A stretch of DNA of 44,384 nucleotides from Rubrivivax sp. (GTDB lineage Bacteria; Pseudomonadota; Gammaproteobacteria; Burkholderiales; Burkholderiaceae_C), in contig JAEUPD010000235.1 in assembly GCA_016788525.1 (NCBI GenBank), positions 1-44,384 of the forward strand, given 5' to 3'. Made by a program: the position numbers and the translations under genes. Positions 15,896 through 24,866 of the stretch are shown piece after piece. Under the pieces are notes generated by a model that saw only the letters and a program-made list of their open reading frames with translations, was not told where the DNA came from and ran no database searches. Every line of letters starts with the position of its first letter. The first letter of the stretch is position 1.

Positions 15896-18763
15896 ATGAC
15901 CACCGAGCTTGCCAAGTCGTTCGATCCGGCCGCCATCGAATCCAAGTGGGGCCCCGTGTGGACCCCCGTCGATGGCAAGGTCGACGCCTTTGCACCCACG
16001 CTCGACCCCGGCCGGCCGTCGTTCAGCATCCAGCTGCCGCCGCCCAACGTGACCGGCACGCTGCACATGGGGCACGCGTTCAACCAGACGATCATGGACG
16101 CGCTGACGCGTTACCACCGCATGCGGGGCCACAACACGCTGTGGCTGCCGGGCACCGACCATGCCGGCATCGCCACCCAGATCGTGGTGGAGCGCCAGCT
16201 CCAGGAAGCCGGGCAGTCGCGCCACGATCTGGGGCGCAAGAACTTCGTCGCGCGCGTGTGGGAGTGGAAGGCGACCAGCGGCGCCACCATCACGAACCAG
16301 ATGCGCCGCATGGGCGCCAGCGTCGACTGGAGCCGCGAGTACTTCACGATGGACGAGGACCTCTCGACCATCGTCACCGAGACCTTCGTGCGCCTGTACG
16401 ACGAAGGCCTCATCTACCGCGGCCAGCGGCTGGTGAGCTGGGACCCGCAGCTCAAGAGCGCAGTCTCCGACCTCGAGGTGGAAAGCGAGGAGGAAGACGG
16501 CTTCCTGTGGCACATCCGCTATCCGCTCGAAGACGGCAGCGGGCATGTCACGGTGGCCACCACCCGGCCCGAGACGATGCTCGGCGACACGGCGGTCATG
16601 GTGCACCCGCAGGACGAGCGCTACGCCGCGCTCGTGGGCCGCAAGGTGCGGCTGCCGCTGGCCGGGCGCACGATTCCCGTGATCGCCGACGAGCATGTCG
16701 ATCGCGAGTTCGGCACTGGCGTGGTGAAGGTGACTCCGGCGCACGATGCCAACGACTACGCGGTGGGGCAGCGGCACGGCCTGCCGATGCTCAACATCTT
16801 CACGCTGGATGCCACGCTGAACGACAACGCGCCGGCCGCCTACCGCGGGCTCGACCGCTTCGTCGCGCGCAAGAAGGTACTTGCCGATCTCGAAGCGCAA
16901 GGTCTGCTGGCCGAGACGAAAAGGCACAAGCTCGTCGTGCCGCGCTGCGCGCGCACCGGGCAGGTGGTCGAGCCGATGCTCACGCACCAGTGGTTCGTGG
17001 CCACCACCAAGCCGGGCGCCAACGGCAAGAGCATCGCCCAGCAGGCCATCGAGGCGGTGAGCAGCGGCCAGGTGCGCTTCGTGCCCGAGCAATGGGTCAA
17101 CACCTACAACCACTGGATGAACAACATCCAGGACTGGTGCATCAGCCGTCAGTTGTGGTGGGGCCACCAGATCCCGGCCTGGTACGGCGCGGGCGGCGAG
17201 ATCTTCGTCGCGCGCAGCGAGGACGAGGCACGCGCCCGTGCCGCGAAGGCCGGATATGCAGGCCCCCTGACCCGCGACGAAGACGTGCTCGACACCTGGT
17301 ACAGCTCGGCCCTGGTGCCGTTCAGCACGCTCGGCTGGCCCGAGACCACGGGCCGGGCCGCGCTGGAGCAGCAGCTCTTCCTGCCCAGCACCGTGCTCGT
17401 CACCGGCTTCGACATCATCTTCTTCTGGGTCGCCCGGATGATCATGATGACCACGCACTTCACGGGCCGCGTGCCGTTCCGCGACGTCTACATCCACGGC
17501 CTGGTGCGCGACGCGCATGGCCACAAGATGAGCAAGAGCGAAGGCAACGTGCTCGACCCGGTCGATCTGATCGACGGCATCGAGCTCGCGCCGCTGCTTG
17601 AAAAGCGCACCACCGGCCTGCGCAAGCCCGAGACCGCGCCGCGCATCCGCAAGGACACGGAGCGGGAGTTCCCGCAGGGCATCCCGGCCTTCGGCGCCGA
17701 CGCGCTGCGCTTCACGATGGCCAGCTACGCCACGCTGGGCCGCAACATCAACTTCGACACCAAGCGCTGCGAGGGCTACCGCAACTTCTGCAACAAGCTC
17801 TGGAACGCCACGAAGTTCGTGCTGATGAACTGCGCGGGCAAGGACTGCGGGCTGAAGGAACACACCAAAGCCGAGTGCGCGCCGGGGCAGCCGTTCCACG
17901 GCTACCTGAGCTTCTCGATGGCCGACCGTTGGATCACCGGCGAGCTGCAGCGCGTCGAAGCGGCGGTGGCCCAAGGCTTCACCGAGTACCGCCTCGACAA
18001 CGTCGCCAACGCCATCTACACGTTTGTGTGGGACGAGTACTGCGACTGGTACCTCGAGATCGCCAAGGTGCAGCTGCGCGGCGGCGGCGAGCCCGAGCAG
18101 CGCGCCACGCGGCGCACGCTCATCCGCGTGCTCGAAACGGTGCTGCGGCTGCTGCATCCGATCGCGCCGTTCATCACCGCCGAGTTGTGGGAGGCCGTGG
18201 CGCCGGTGGCTGGTCGCAAGGCCGATGGCACCGCTCGGAGCATCGTCACCGCTGCCTACCCGGCCGCGCAGTTGGACAAGGTGGACGCGGCCGCCGACGC
18301 CTGGGTGGCCAAGCTCAAGGCCGTGCTGCAGCAGGTGCGCAGCCTGCGCAGCGAGATGGGCCTGAACCCCGGCGAGGCGGTACCGCTGCTGACGCTGGGC
18401 GATGCCGCGTGGGTGGAGGGCGCGGCACCGGTGATCGCCGCGCTGGCCCGGCTGGCCGAGGTGCGGCGCCTGGCCGACGAGCCGGCCTTCAAGGCGGCCA
18501 CGCAGGCCGCGCCGGTGGCCGTGGTGGGCGGCGTGCGGCTGGCGCTCGAGGTGCGCATCGACGTGGCGGCAGAGATGGCCCGGCTGGCCAAGGAAGAAGC
18601 CCGCCTCAAGGCCGAGATCGCCAAGTCCGACGCTCAGCTGGGCAACCCGAACTTCGTGCAGCGCGCCCCGGCCGCGGTGGTGGAGCAGATGCGTGCGCGC
18701 CTGGCCGAGCACCGCACGGCCCTGGCCAAGATCCAGGAACAGCTCGAGCGGCTGAAGGCGTGA
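15896..18763 (+). CDS. valS: Valine--tRNA ligase
   Basis: Charges tRNA-Val; class I synthetase with editing. The 955-residue protein has the HIGH-type motif [12 protein letters not shown], the KMSKS motif HKMSKSEGN, the editing-domain segment [17 protein letters not shown], and the C-terminal coiled-coil arm typical of ValRS ([17 protein letters not shown] ... [13 protein letters not shown]). Length is normal. The frame is open back to 15797, but the upstream residues are not family-like; I chose the ATG at 15896 ([15 protein letters not shown]). No strong Shine-Dalgarno sequence precedes it. It converges on tusA across a strong hairpin. Confidence 0.97.
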   Translation: MTTELAKSFDPAAIESKWGPVWTPVDGKVDAFAPTLDPGRPSFSIQLPPPNVTGTLHMGHAFNQTIMDALTRYHRMRGHNTLWLPGTDHAGIATQIVVERQLQEAGQSRHDLGRKNFVARVWEWKATSGATITNQMRRMGASVDWSREYFTMDEDLSTIVTETFVRLYDEGLIYRGQRLVSWDPQLKSAVSDLEVESEEEDGFLWHIRYPLEDGSGHVTVATTRPETMLGDTAVMVHPQDERYAALVGRKVRLPLAGRTIPVIADEHVDREFGTGVVKVTPAHDANDYAVGQRHGLPMLNIFTLDATLNDNAPAAYRGLDRFVARKKVLADLEAQGLLAETKRHKLVVPRCARTGQVVEPMLTHQWFVATTKPGANGKSIAQQAIEAVSSGQVRFVPEQWVNTYNHWMNNIQDWCISRQLWWGHQIPAWYGAGGEIFVARSEDEARARAAKAGYAGPLTRDEDVLDTWYSSALVPFSTLGWPETTGRAALEQQLFLPSTVLVTGFDIIFFWVARMIMMTTHFTGRVPFRDVYIHGLVRDAHGHKMSKSEGNVLDPVDLIDGIELAPLLEKRTTGLRKPETAPRIRKDTEREFPQGIPAFGADALRFTMASYATLGRNINFDTKRCEGYRNFCNKLWNATKFVLMNCAGKDCGLKEHTKAECAPGQPFHGYLSFSMADRWITGELQRVEAAVAQGFTEYRLDNVANAIYTFVWDEYCDWYLEIAKVQLRGGGEPEQRATRRTLIRVLETVLRLLHPIAPFITAELWEAVAPVAGRKADGTARSIVTAAYPAAQLDKVDAAADAWVAKLKAVLQQVRSLRSEMGLNPGEAVPLLTLGDAAWVEGAAPVIAALARLAEVRRLADEPAFKAATQAAPVAVVGGVRLALEVRIDVAAEMARLAKEEARLKAEIAKSDAQLGNPNFVQRAPAAVVEQMRARLAEHRTALAKIQEQLERLKA

Positions 18764-18793
18764 CCGAGCCCGGCCGCGAGCAAACGGGCTCGG
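18764..18793. terminator. Bidirectional hairpin between valS and tusA
   Basis: CCGAGCCC (18764-18771) and GGGCTCGG (18786-18793) form a perfect 8-bp stem with a 14-nt loop, starting right at the valS stop and ending 13 nt before the tusA stop. Confidence 0.55.
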
Positions 18794-18806
18794 CGGCGCG
18801 GACGGC

Positions 18807-19043
18807 TCAGCGCCGCCGCAGCGTGTGCACGAACTCGTTGCCCTGGGTAGTCTGCGCGATGAGGTCGTTGCCCGTCTGGCGGGCAAAGGCCTGGAAGTCG
18901 CGCACCGACCCCGGGTCGGTGCTGACGACGCGCAGCAGATCGCCGCTGTTCATCTCGGCCAAGGCCTTCTTCGCCTTGAGGATGGGCAGCGGGCAGTTCA
19001 GGCCCCGGGTGTCGAGTTCACGGGTGTCGGTGGTGGTGGCCAT
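18807..19043 (-). CDS. tusA: TusA/SirA-family sulfur-carrier protein
   Basis: A 78-residue sulfur-transfer protein. The family signature ELDTRGLNCPLPILKAKKAL contains the CPxP motif, whose Cys carries the persulfide passed on in tRNA thiolation or other sulfur pathways. Length and the C-terminus (VHTLRRR) fit the family. The ATG at 19043 is preceded by TAGAAT with 8 nt spacing and no Shine-Dalgarno, suggesting its own leaderless promoter. It lies 91 nt downstream of the Nudix gene and cysM on the same strand, a sulfur-related neighbour. Confidence 0.92.
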   Translation of the reverse strand: MATTTDTRELDTRGLNCPLPILKAKKALAEMNSGDLLRVVSTDPGSVRDFQAFARQTGNDLIAQTTQGNEFVHTLRRR

Positions 19044-19051
19044 GGGGCGCG

Positions 19052-19057
19052 ATTCTA
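19052..19057 (-). promoter_or_regulatory. Candidate -10 element of tusA
   Basis: TAGAAT on the minus strand, 8 nt before the tusA ATG; no ribosome-binding site in between. The -35 region is not consensus-like. Confidence 0.4.
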
Positions 19058-19134
19058 TGGCCGCGGCCTGCGCCGCGAGGGCAGTCCGCCGGCCTCGCAT
19101 CGCAGGGTGCGGCCCGCGCCCCGCCTGCGGCCCC

Positions 19135-19680
19135 TCACGCGCCGCGTGCGGGCAAGTCGATGAACCGCGGCTCGTGCCCGCGCGAGCGCAGCCACTCGGC
19201 CAGCGCGTAGCCCGTGCCGGCGCGCCAGCAGCGCACGTCCTGAGGTGCGAACAGCTTGTACTCGGCGAGCTCGGGCGACAGACGGACCTCGCCACGGGCC
19301 TGGGCGTGGTAGGCGATGATCACCTGGTTCATGCGCTGGAAGTCGTACACGCCCACGAGCGTGAGGCGGTCCACGACGAGCGCCGTCTCCTCGGCCACCT
19401 CGCGTGCCAGGCCTTCCTCGGGCGATTCGCCGGCTTCCATGAAGCCGGTGATGAGCGCGAACATGCGCCCGGGCCAGGCCGCGTTTCGCGCCAGCAGCAG
19501 GCGGCCTTCGCGATCGGTGCATTCGATGATCGCGGCGAGCACCGGCGTGGGGTTGTTCCAGTGCGTCCAGCCGCAGGCCGCGCAGCGCAGGCGCACCTTG
19601 GGGCCGCCGTCCTCCAGCGCCTGAAGCGGCGCCAGTGGCGCGGCACACTGCGGGCAGAACCTGTAGGGCGGATGGACCAT
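19135..19680 (-). CDS. Nudix hydrolase with zinc ribbon (NudC-like)
   Basis: A 181-residue enzyme expected to cleave a nucleoside diphosphate linked to another moiety, perhaps NADH-like dinucleotides. An N-terminal zinc ribbon (CPQC at about residue 9, CAAC at about 33) is followed by the Nudix fold. The Nudix box reads GFMEAGESPEEGLAREVAEETAL: all Glu/Arg residues that bind metal are kept, but the penultimate conserved Gly is Ala. It is shorter than E. coli NudC (257), lacking its N-terminal domain. It starts 14 nt after the cysM stop, so it is cotranscribed with cysM. Confidence 0.85.
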   Translation of the reverse strand: MVHPPYRFCPQCAAPLAPLQALEDGGPKVRLRCAACGWTHWNNPTPVLAAIIECTDREGRLLLARNAAWPGRMFALITGFMEAGESPEEGLAREVAEETALVVDRLTLVGVYDFQRMNQVIIAYHAQARGEVRLSPELAEYKLFAPQDVRCWRAGTGYALAEWLRSRGHEPRFIDLPARGA

Positions 19681-19694
19681 GGCGCGCGCGCCGT

Positions 19695-20606
19695 TCAGGC
19701 GGGAAAGACGCCAGTGGAAAGGTACCGGTCCCCGCGATCGCAGACCACGAACACGATCACCGCGTCGCGCACCTGCGCGGCGATCTGCAGCGCCACCCAG
19801 CAGGCACCGGCCGCGGAGATGCCGGCGAACAGGCCCTCTTCGCGCGCCAGGCGCCTGGCCATCGTCTCGGCGTCAGCCTGGCTCACCAGCACCAGCTCGT
19901 CGACGAACTTCGGGTCGTAGATCCTGGGCAGGTAGGCCTCGGGCCACTTGCGGATGCCCGGGATGCGCGAGCCCTCGGCCGGCTGCGCGCCGACGATGCG
20001 CACCTTCGGGTTCTTCTCCTTCAGGTAGCGCGACACCCCGGTGATGGTGCCGGTGGTGCCCATCGCGCTGACGAAATGCGTGATGCCGCCGCCCGTGTCG
20101 GCCCAGATCTCGGGGCCGGTGGTCTCGTAGTGCACGCGGGGGTTGTCGGCGTTGGCGAACTGGTCGAGCACGCGGCCCTTGCTCTCGCGTTGCATCTGTT
20201 CGGCCAGGTCGCGCGCGTACTCCATGCCGCCGCTCTTGGGCGTGAGGATGAGTTCGGCGCCGAACGCCTTCATCGTCTGGGCGCGTTCGACGGAAAGGTC
20301 CTCCGGCATGATCAGCACCATGCGGTAGCCGCGGATGGCCGCGGCCATGGCCAGCGCGATGCCCGTGTTTCCAGAGGTGGCTTCGATGAGCGTGTCGCCG
20401 GGGCGGATGTCGCCGCGCTCCTCGGCGCGGCGGATCATGCTGATGGCCGGGCGATCCTTCACCGAGCCGGCCGGGTTGTTGCCTTCCAGCTTGCCGAGGA
20501 TGACGTTGCCGCGCGCGGCGTTGTCGGCGCCAGGCACGCGTTGCAGGCGCACCAGCGGCGTCGTGCCGATGGCGTCTTCGAGGGTCTTCCAGGTGGGTGC
20601 GGCCAT
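19695..20606 (-). CDS. cysM: Cysteine synthase B
   Basis: A PLP enzyme making cysteine from O-acetylserine and sulfide or thiosulfate. The 303-residue protein carries the PLP lysine in NNPAGSVKDRP (Lys50), the substrate loop EATSGNTGIALA, the phosphate-binding GTTGTITG, and the CysM-type C-terminus CDRGDRYLSTGVF. The open frame extends far upstream, but the family N-terminus is MAAPTWKTLEDAIGTTPLVRL, so the ATG at 20606 is the start, preceded by a CGGAG ribosome-binding site. A CACAAT about 24 nt upstream may be its -10. It leads a cysM-Nudix pair. Confidence 0.95.
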   Translation of the reverse strand: MAAPTWKTLEDAIGTTPLVRLQRVPGADNAARGNVILGKLEGNNPAGSVKDRPAISMIRRAEERGDIRPGDTLIEATSGNTGIALAMAAAIRGYRMVLIMPEDLSVERAQTMKAFGAELILTPKSGGMEYARDLAEQMQRESKGRVLDQFANADNPRVHYETTGPEIWADTGGGITHFVSAMGTTGTITGVSRYLKEKNPKVRIVGAQPAEGSRIPGIRKWPEAYLPRIYDPKFVDELVLVSQADAETMARRLAREEGLFAGISAAGACWVALQIAAQVRDAVIVFVVCDRGDRYLSTGVFPA

Positions 20607-20662
20607 GCCGTGCTCCGGGGCTTTGGCGGCATTGTGGCAGCGGGCCGTCGGGCACACCCCCA

Positions 20663-20671
20663 TGTGATAAT
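20663..20671 (+). promoter_or_regulatory. Extended -10 promoter of tRNA-Leu
   Basis: TGtGATAAT is an extended -10 element; transcription would begin about 40 nt before the tRNA. No good -35, as is common with extended -10 promoters. Confidence 0.6.
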
Positions 20672-20718
20672 CCGCGCCGCTTTCGCGCCGCCCTTGGAGG
20701 CCGCGAGAGGCCGCGCCG

Positions 20719-20803
20719 GCCCGCGTGACGAAATCGGTAGACGTAGCGGACTCAAAATCCGCCGCCGCAAGGCGTGCCAGTTCGAGTCTGGCCGCGGGCA
20801 CCA
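20719..20803 (+). tRNA. tRNA-Leu (anticodon CAA)
   Basis: 85 nt including an encoded CCA. The acceptor stem GCCCGCG / CGCGGGC pairs perfectly. The anticodon loop CTCAAAA on stem GCGGA / TCCGC gives anticodon CAA, reading UUG. There is a long variable arm as expected for class II tRNA-Leu, and a T-arm GCCAG-TTCGAGT-CTGGC. Confidence 0.97.
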
Positions 20804-20870
20804 AACGACGAAGCTGCCGGTTCGCGCCGTGGTCACCGCACGGCCGACCCCCCGCCTTTCCTTCCCGCCA

Positions 20871-21473
20871 ATGCTGCAGATCCCGCCCGCCACCAAGACG
20901 CTCATGCTCGTGTGCGTGGCGCTGTTCTGCCTGGGCTACCTGCTGCCGCAGCAGGCCGTGTTCCTCTCGGGCTTTGCGCTGTGGCCGCTGGCCAGCGGCA
21001 ACTTCGGGCCCTGGCAGGTGGTGACCTACGCCTTCCTGCACGGCGGCGAGATGCACCTGTTCTTCAACATGCTCGGCCTGTGGATGTTCGGCAGCGAGCT
21101 GGAACGGCTGTGGGGCCAGCGCCGCTACCTGATGTTCCTGCTGTCGGGCGTGCTGGCCGCGGCGGCCACCCAGCTCATCGTCACGCCGCTGCTGGGGTCC
21201 AATGCACCCACGGTGGGCGCATCGGGCGCGCTGTTTGCGCTGCTGCTGGCCTACGGCATGCTATTCCCCAACCGGGTGATCATGCCGCTGTTCCCGCCGA
21301 TCCCGATGAAGGCGCGCACCTTTGTCATCGTATTCGGCGCGCTCGAGTTGTTCCTCGGCCTGTACTCGCGGGGCAGCGGCGTGGCGCACTTTGCGCACCT
21401 GGGGGGCATGGTCGGCGGCTTCCTGATGATCCGCTACTGGCGCGGGCACCCGCCCTTCGGTCGCCGGCGCTGA
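20871..21473 (+). CDS. Rhomboid-family intramembrane serine protease
   Basis: A 200-residue inner-membrane protease. It shows the rhomboid hallmarks in order: HGGEMHLFFNMLGLWMFG (conserved His and Asn of TM2), GASGALFALL with the catalytic Ser of GxSG, and VAHFAHLGGMVGG with the catalytic His. Six hydrophobic segments are visible, the minimal bacterial rhomboid core. It resembles the small GlpG-unlike rhomboids common in Burkholderiales. The ATG at 20871 lies 67 nt after the tRNA; no separate promoter or strong ribosome-binding site is evident, so it may be expressed from the tRNA promoter. The substrate is unknown. Confidence 0.93.
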   Translation: MLQIPPATKTLMLVCVALFCLGYLLPQQAVFLSGFALWPLASGNFGPWQVVTYAFLHGGEMHLFFNMLGLWMFGSELERLWGQRRYLMFLLSGVLAAAATQLIVTPLLGSNAPTVGASGALFALLLAYGMLFPNRVIMPLFPPIPMKARTFVIVFGALELFLGLYSRGSGVAHFAHLGGMVGGFLMIRYWRGHPPFGRRR

Positions 21474-21497
21474 GCCGCGGGCCCGGCCCCGCCGGCG

Positions 21498-21530
21498 GCC
21501 GGCTGCACCGGCACGGCCTGCTTTCTTTTT
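21498..21530 (+). terminator. Probable terminator after the rhomboid gene
   Basis: GCCGG / CCGGC (21498-21512, loop ctgca) in a very GC-rich stretch followed by TTTCTTTTT at 21522-21530. The T-run is one of the few in this window. The stem is only 5 bp and sits 9 nt from the T-run. Confidence 0.45.
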
Positions 21531-21632
21531 GCACATGACACTGCCCTCCTCAGGGTGGCGGCAGTTGCCTTGGCACCCCGGTCGGCGCATGCTCCCCGCA
21601 TGGCCATTGCCAGCGCCTGAAGGGACATCACG

Positions 21633-22724
21633 ATGCCGGCAACCCCGCTCCCGCCACCTGAACCGGCAAGGTCCGGCATCCTTACCCCCAGGGCGTGGTT
21701 CGCGCGCCGGGCGCCGGGCCTGTTTCGATGGGCCTGCGCCGCTGCGACCGCGGGCCTGGTTGCCGTCGCAACGCACGCCCAGCCCCGCCCACTGGAACTG
21801 CAGAGCAAGGCCCTCGCCCGCGCCAGCGACGCGGTGGTCGGCGTGCGCGCCACGGCCGTGGAAGGTGCACGCTCGGCCTCCACGCTGGGTCGCGAGCGCG
21901 AGGGCTCGGGCGTGGTCATCACCGCTGATGGCCTGGTGCTGACCATCGGCTACCTGGTGCTGGAGGCGCAGAACGTGGAGGTGCGCCCGGACGACGGCCG
22001 CCGCATCCCGGGCCGCGTGGTGGCCTACGACGTAGCCACCGGCTTCGGCCTGGTCCAGGCGCTCGCCCCGCTGCGGCTGGAACCGGTGCCGCTGGGCACC
22101 TCGTCGGCCGTGACGCGCGAAGAACCGCTGATGGTGGCCAGCGGTGGCGACGACGGCACCGTGAGCGTGGCCCGCATGCTCTCGCGCCGCGCCTTCGCGG
22201 GCTACTGGGAGTACCACATCGACGACGCCCTTTTCACGGCGCCGCCGCGCCGCGACCACAGCGGCGCCGGCCTGTTCAACGGCCGTGGCGAACTGCTGGG
22301 CATCGGCTCGCTGTTCGTCGCCGACGCCGCCGGGCCGGAGGCTCCTCGCTCGCCGGGCAACATGTTCGTGCCGATCGACCTGCTCAAGCCGATCCTCGCC
22401 GAGCTGCGCGAACGCGGCGCCTCCAAGGCCAGCGCGCGCGCGTGGCTCGGCCTGAACTGCGTCGAACGCAGCGGCGAGGTGCGCGTCATGCGCGTCAACG
22501 ACGACAGCCCGGCCGACGTGGCCGGCCTGCAGGCCGGCGACCGCATCCTGCGCATCGACGGCGCCAAGGTCGCGGGCCTGGCCGAGCTGTACCAGGCGCT
22601 GTGGAGCGGCGGTGTGCCGGAACGTGCCGTGACCCTCGAGATCATGCGCGAAGGGCGGCCGCAGACGATCGTCGTGCAGACGGTCGACCGCGCGAAGACG
22701 CTGCGGCGCGCCGAGGGCGTTTGA
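21633..22724 (+). CDS. S1C (HtrA/Deg)-like periplasmic protein with degenerate active site
   Basis: A 363-residue exported protein: signal or anchor segment (about 31-50), trypsin-like domain (about 60-255) and PDZ domain (about 268-350, MRVNDDSPADVAGLQAGDRI). The fold matches HtrA (GSGVVITADGLVLT ... LLGIGSL), but the usual TNnHVV motif reads TIGYLV, so His is Tyr107, and the tDLAvL motif reads TGFGLV, so Asp is Gly137. The GNSGGP motif is DHSGAG; Ser210 remains. With two triad residues gone it is unlikely to be a classical protease. It may be a chaperone or binding module. The ATG at 21633 follows AAGGGA with good spacing. Confidence 0.85.
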   Translation: MPATPLPPPEPARSGILTPRAWFARRAPGLFRWACAAATAGLVAVATHAQPRPLELQSKALARASDAVVGVRATAVEGARSASTLGREREGSGVVITADGLVLTIGYLVLEAQNVEVRPDDGRRIPGRVVAYDVATGFGLVQALAPLRLEPVPLGTSSAVTREEPLMVASGGDDGTVSVARMLSRRAFAGYWEYHIDDALFTAPPRRDHSGAGLFNGRGELLGIGSLFVADAAGPEAPRSPGNMFVPIDLLKPILAELRERGASKASARAWLGLNCVERSGEVRVMRVNDDSPADVAGLQAGDRILRIDGAKVAGLAELYQALWSGGVPERAVTLEIMREGRPQTIVVQTVDRAKTLRRAEGV

Positions 22725-22755
22725 GCGCGCCGGGGGCCGGCTGCTGCCAGCGCCT

Positions 22756-23634
22756 TCAACCGCGCCTGAGCCCCTCGACCACGCTCGGGTAGCGCAGCAC
22801 CAGCCGCAGTTCCTCGCGCAGGCGCCGGTTGTCCAGGCGGCGCGACTCGCCGAGAAAACTCATCTGCTGCGCGCTCAGCACCTTCTCTGCCTCGACACGC
22901 GCCAGGCGTGGCGGGCGCGGCAGGCCCGCCAGGTCGGCGGCGAGGTCGTAGTAGTCGCCGACCAGCATCTCGCTGCCGTCGCAGGCGTTGTAGGCGCGCA
23001 GCGCGCGCCCGCGCGCCAGCGCGGCCACGCAGGCGCGCGCCAGGTCGTCGGCATGGATGTGGTTGCTGTAGACGTCGTCGGCGCGTGCCAGCACCGGTGT
23101 GCCGCGGTGCAGCCGCTCGCGTGGGTGGCCGCCGGCACGGTCCGAGGCGTAGATGCCCGGGGCGCGCAGGATCGACAGCACGACACCTTGCGCGCGTGCC
23201 CACCCACGCAATACGCGCTCGGCATCGACGCGGCGCCGCGCACGCTCGGTGGTCGGGGCCAGGCGGTGCGTCTCGTCGATGCGGGCGCCACCGGCGTCGC
23301 CATAGACGCCGGTGGTGCTGACGTAGACAAACCGGCGCACGCGGCCACCTCGCGCCAGCGCCTGCACCAGCGCGCGGGTGCGCTGGTCCTGCCACCCTGC
23401 TGCCTGCGGTGGCGCGAGGTGGAGCACGGCGTCGGGCAGGCCGGCCAGGCGGCCCAGCGTGGCCGGCATGTCCAGGTTGGCGACCAGGGGCGTCGCGCCC
23501 GCTGCGCGCAGCGCCGCCACCCGCCCAGGCGAGGAGGTCAGCACGAAGACGCGCCAGCCCCGCCGCACCAGCGGCAGCACGCGCATCCCCACATCGCCAC
23601 AGCCGACGATGAGCAGCCGCGGCGGCGACGCCAT
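22756..23634 (-). CDS. NAD(P)-binding epimerase-like SDR protein
   Basis: A 292-residue protein of the atypical extended SDR type, like YeeZ. The nucleotide-binding N-terminus LLIVGCGDVGMRVLPL has the Gly-rich turn, and the segment RRFVYVSTTGVYGD matches the usual active-site strand, though the Lys of YxxxK is not in place. SNHIHADDLARACVAAL is typical of sugar-epimerase relatives. The reaction is unknown. I chose the ATG at 23634 (MASPPRLLIV); the frame is open further upstream without family similarity. It is divergent from the ferredoxin-reductase gene 127 bp away and converges on the HtrA-like gene. Confidence 0.82.
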   Translation of the reverse strand: MASPPRLLIVGCGDVGMRVLPLVRRGWRVFVLTSSPGRVAALRAAGATPLVANLDMPATLGRLAGLPDAVLHLAPPQAAGWQDQRTRALVQALARGGRVRRFVYVSTTGVYGDAGGARIDETHRLAPTTERARRRVDAERVLRGWARAQGVVLSILRAPGIYASDRAGGHPRERLHRGTPVLARADDVYSNHIHADDLARACVAALARGRALRAYNACDGSEMLVGDYYDLAADLAGLPRPPRLARVEAEKVLSAQQMSFLGESRRLDNRRLREELRLVLRYPSVVEGLRRG

Positions 23635-23761
23635 CGTGCACGGGCGCGTACGCGTCGGGCGCACGGCGTGGTCCAGGGGCGGGTGCATGGCTTGCATATC
23701 ATGCCCTGCCCTGCCCTTGTCCCTGCAACGCACTGCGCACGCTGCACGCTGCGCCTGTCTC

Positions 23762-24802
23762 ATGAGCTTCACCGTCACCCTGCAACCCGCCGGCCGCCAG
23801 TTCACCGTCGAACGCGACGAGGCCATCCTGCCCGCGGCCATCCGCCAGGGCGTGGGCCTGCCCTACGGCTGCCGCGACGGCGCCTGCGGCTCGTGCAAGA
23901 GCAAGCTGCTCGAAGGCCGGGTGATCCACGGCGCGCACCAGCTGCGCGCCCTCTCGGTGGCCGAAGAGGAGGCTGGCCTCATCCTCACCTGCTGCGCCAC
24001 GCCGCAGACCGACTGCGTGGTGGAAGCGCGCATGGTGCCCGGCGCCGGCGAGTACCCGGTGCTGAAGCTGCCCAGCCGCGTGCTGGCCATGGAGCGGGCC
24101 GCGCCCGACGTGATGGTGCTGCGCCTGCAGTTGCCCGCCAACCAGAACCTGCAGTACCGAGCCGGCCAGTACGTCGAATTCATCCTGCGCGACGGGGCAC
24201 GCCGCAGCTACAGCATGGCCAATGCGCCGCACCTGCTGGGCAGCCCTCCGGCCATCGAGCTGCACGTGCGCCACATGCCCGGCGGGCGCTTCACCGACCA
24301 TGTGTTCGGCGCGATGAAGGACAAGGAGATCCTGCGCATGGAAGGGCCCTTCGGCAGCTTCTTCCTGCGCGAGGACAGCGAGCGCCCGATCATCCTGCTG
24401 GCCAGCGGCACGGGCTTCGCGCCGATCAAGGCCATCGTCGAGCACATGCAGGCCAAGGGCATCACCCGCCCTGCCGTGCTGTACTGGGGCGGCCGCAGGC
24501 CGCAAGACCTCTACATGCAGCGCTGGTGCGAGGAGGCGGCGGCCACCCTGCCGCACCTGCGCTACGTGCCGGTGATCTCCGATGCGCTGCCCGAAGACGC
24601 CTGGGCGGGCCGCACCGGCTTCGTGCACCGCGCGGTGATGGAAGACTGGCCCGACCTCAGCGGCCACCAGGTCTATGCCTGCGGCGCGCCGATCGTCGTG
24701 GACTCGGCGCGCCGCGACTTCGTGGCCGAGTGCCGGCTCGACCCGAACGAGTTCTACGCCGACTCGTTCACCTCCGAAGCAGACAAGCACGGCAGCCCGT
24801 AA
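23762..24802 (+). CDS. 2Fe-2S ferredoxin/FAD/NAD(P)H oxidoreductase (CDP-6-deoxy-glucoseen reductase-like)
   Basis: A 346-residue electron-transfer flavoprotein. Residues 1-90 form a plant-type ferredoxin with CRDGACGSC (CX4CX2C) and a fourth Cys in LTCCAT. An FAD domain with RRSYSMAN (RxYS) and an NAD(P) domain with LLASGTGFAPIKAI and the C-terminal YACGAP follow. This order (ferredoxin first) matches CDP-6-deoxy-delta-3,4-glucoseen reductases and oxygenase reductases. No oxygenase or deoxysugar genes are near, so the electron acceptor cannot be stated. The ATG at 23762 begins MSFTVTLQPAG, a normal N-terminus. Confidence 0.88.
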   Translation: MSFTVTLQPAGRQFTVERDEAILPAAIRQGVGLPYGCRDGACGSCKSKLLEGRVIHGAHQLRALSVAEEEAGLILTCCATPQTDCVVEARMVPGAGEYPVLKLPSRVLAMERAAPDVMVLRLQLPANQNLQYRAGQYVEFILRDGARRSYSMANAPHLLGSPPAIELHVRHMPGGRFTDHVFGAMKDKEILRMEGPFGSFFLREDSERPIILLASGTGFAPIKAIVEHMQAKGITRPAVLYWGGRRPQDLYMQRWCEEAAATLPHLRYVPVISDALPEDAWAGRTGFVHRAVMEDWPDLSGHQVYACGAPIVVDSARRDFVAECRLDPNEFYADSFTSEADKHGSP

Positions 24803-24811
24803 GGCACCCTG

Positions 24812-24847
24812 CTGCCGCGCCACGACGAAGCGGCGGGGTCGCGGCAG
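24812..24847. terminator. Hairpin between convergent reductase and beta-propeller genes
   Basis: CTGCCGCG (24812-24819) and CGCGGCAG (24840-24847) form a perfect 8-bp stem with a 20-nt loop, 10 nt after the reductase stop and 20 nt before the opposing stop. Confidence 0.5.
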
Positions 24848-24866
24848 TTGCCGTCGCCGGGAGGTG

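Noticed and set aside
15695-18886. A 1063-codon open frame antisense to valS
   Set aside because: A shadow of valS in a high-GC genome; no family features or ribosome-binding site.
20719-20803. tRNA-Leu as an integration site for a mobile element
   Set aside because: No repeat of the tRNA 3' end, integrase or foreign-looking genes are seen downstream; the rhomboid gene and its neighbours look native.
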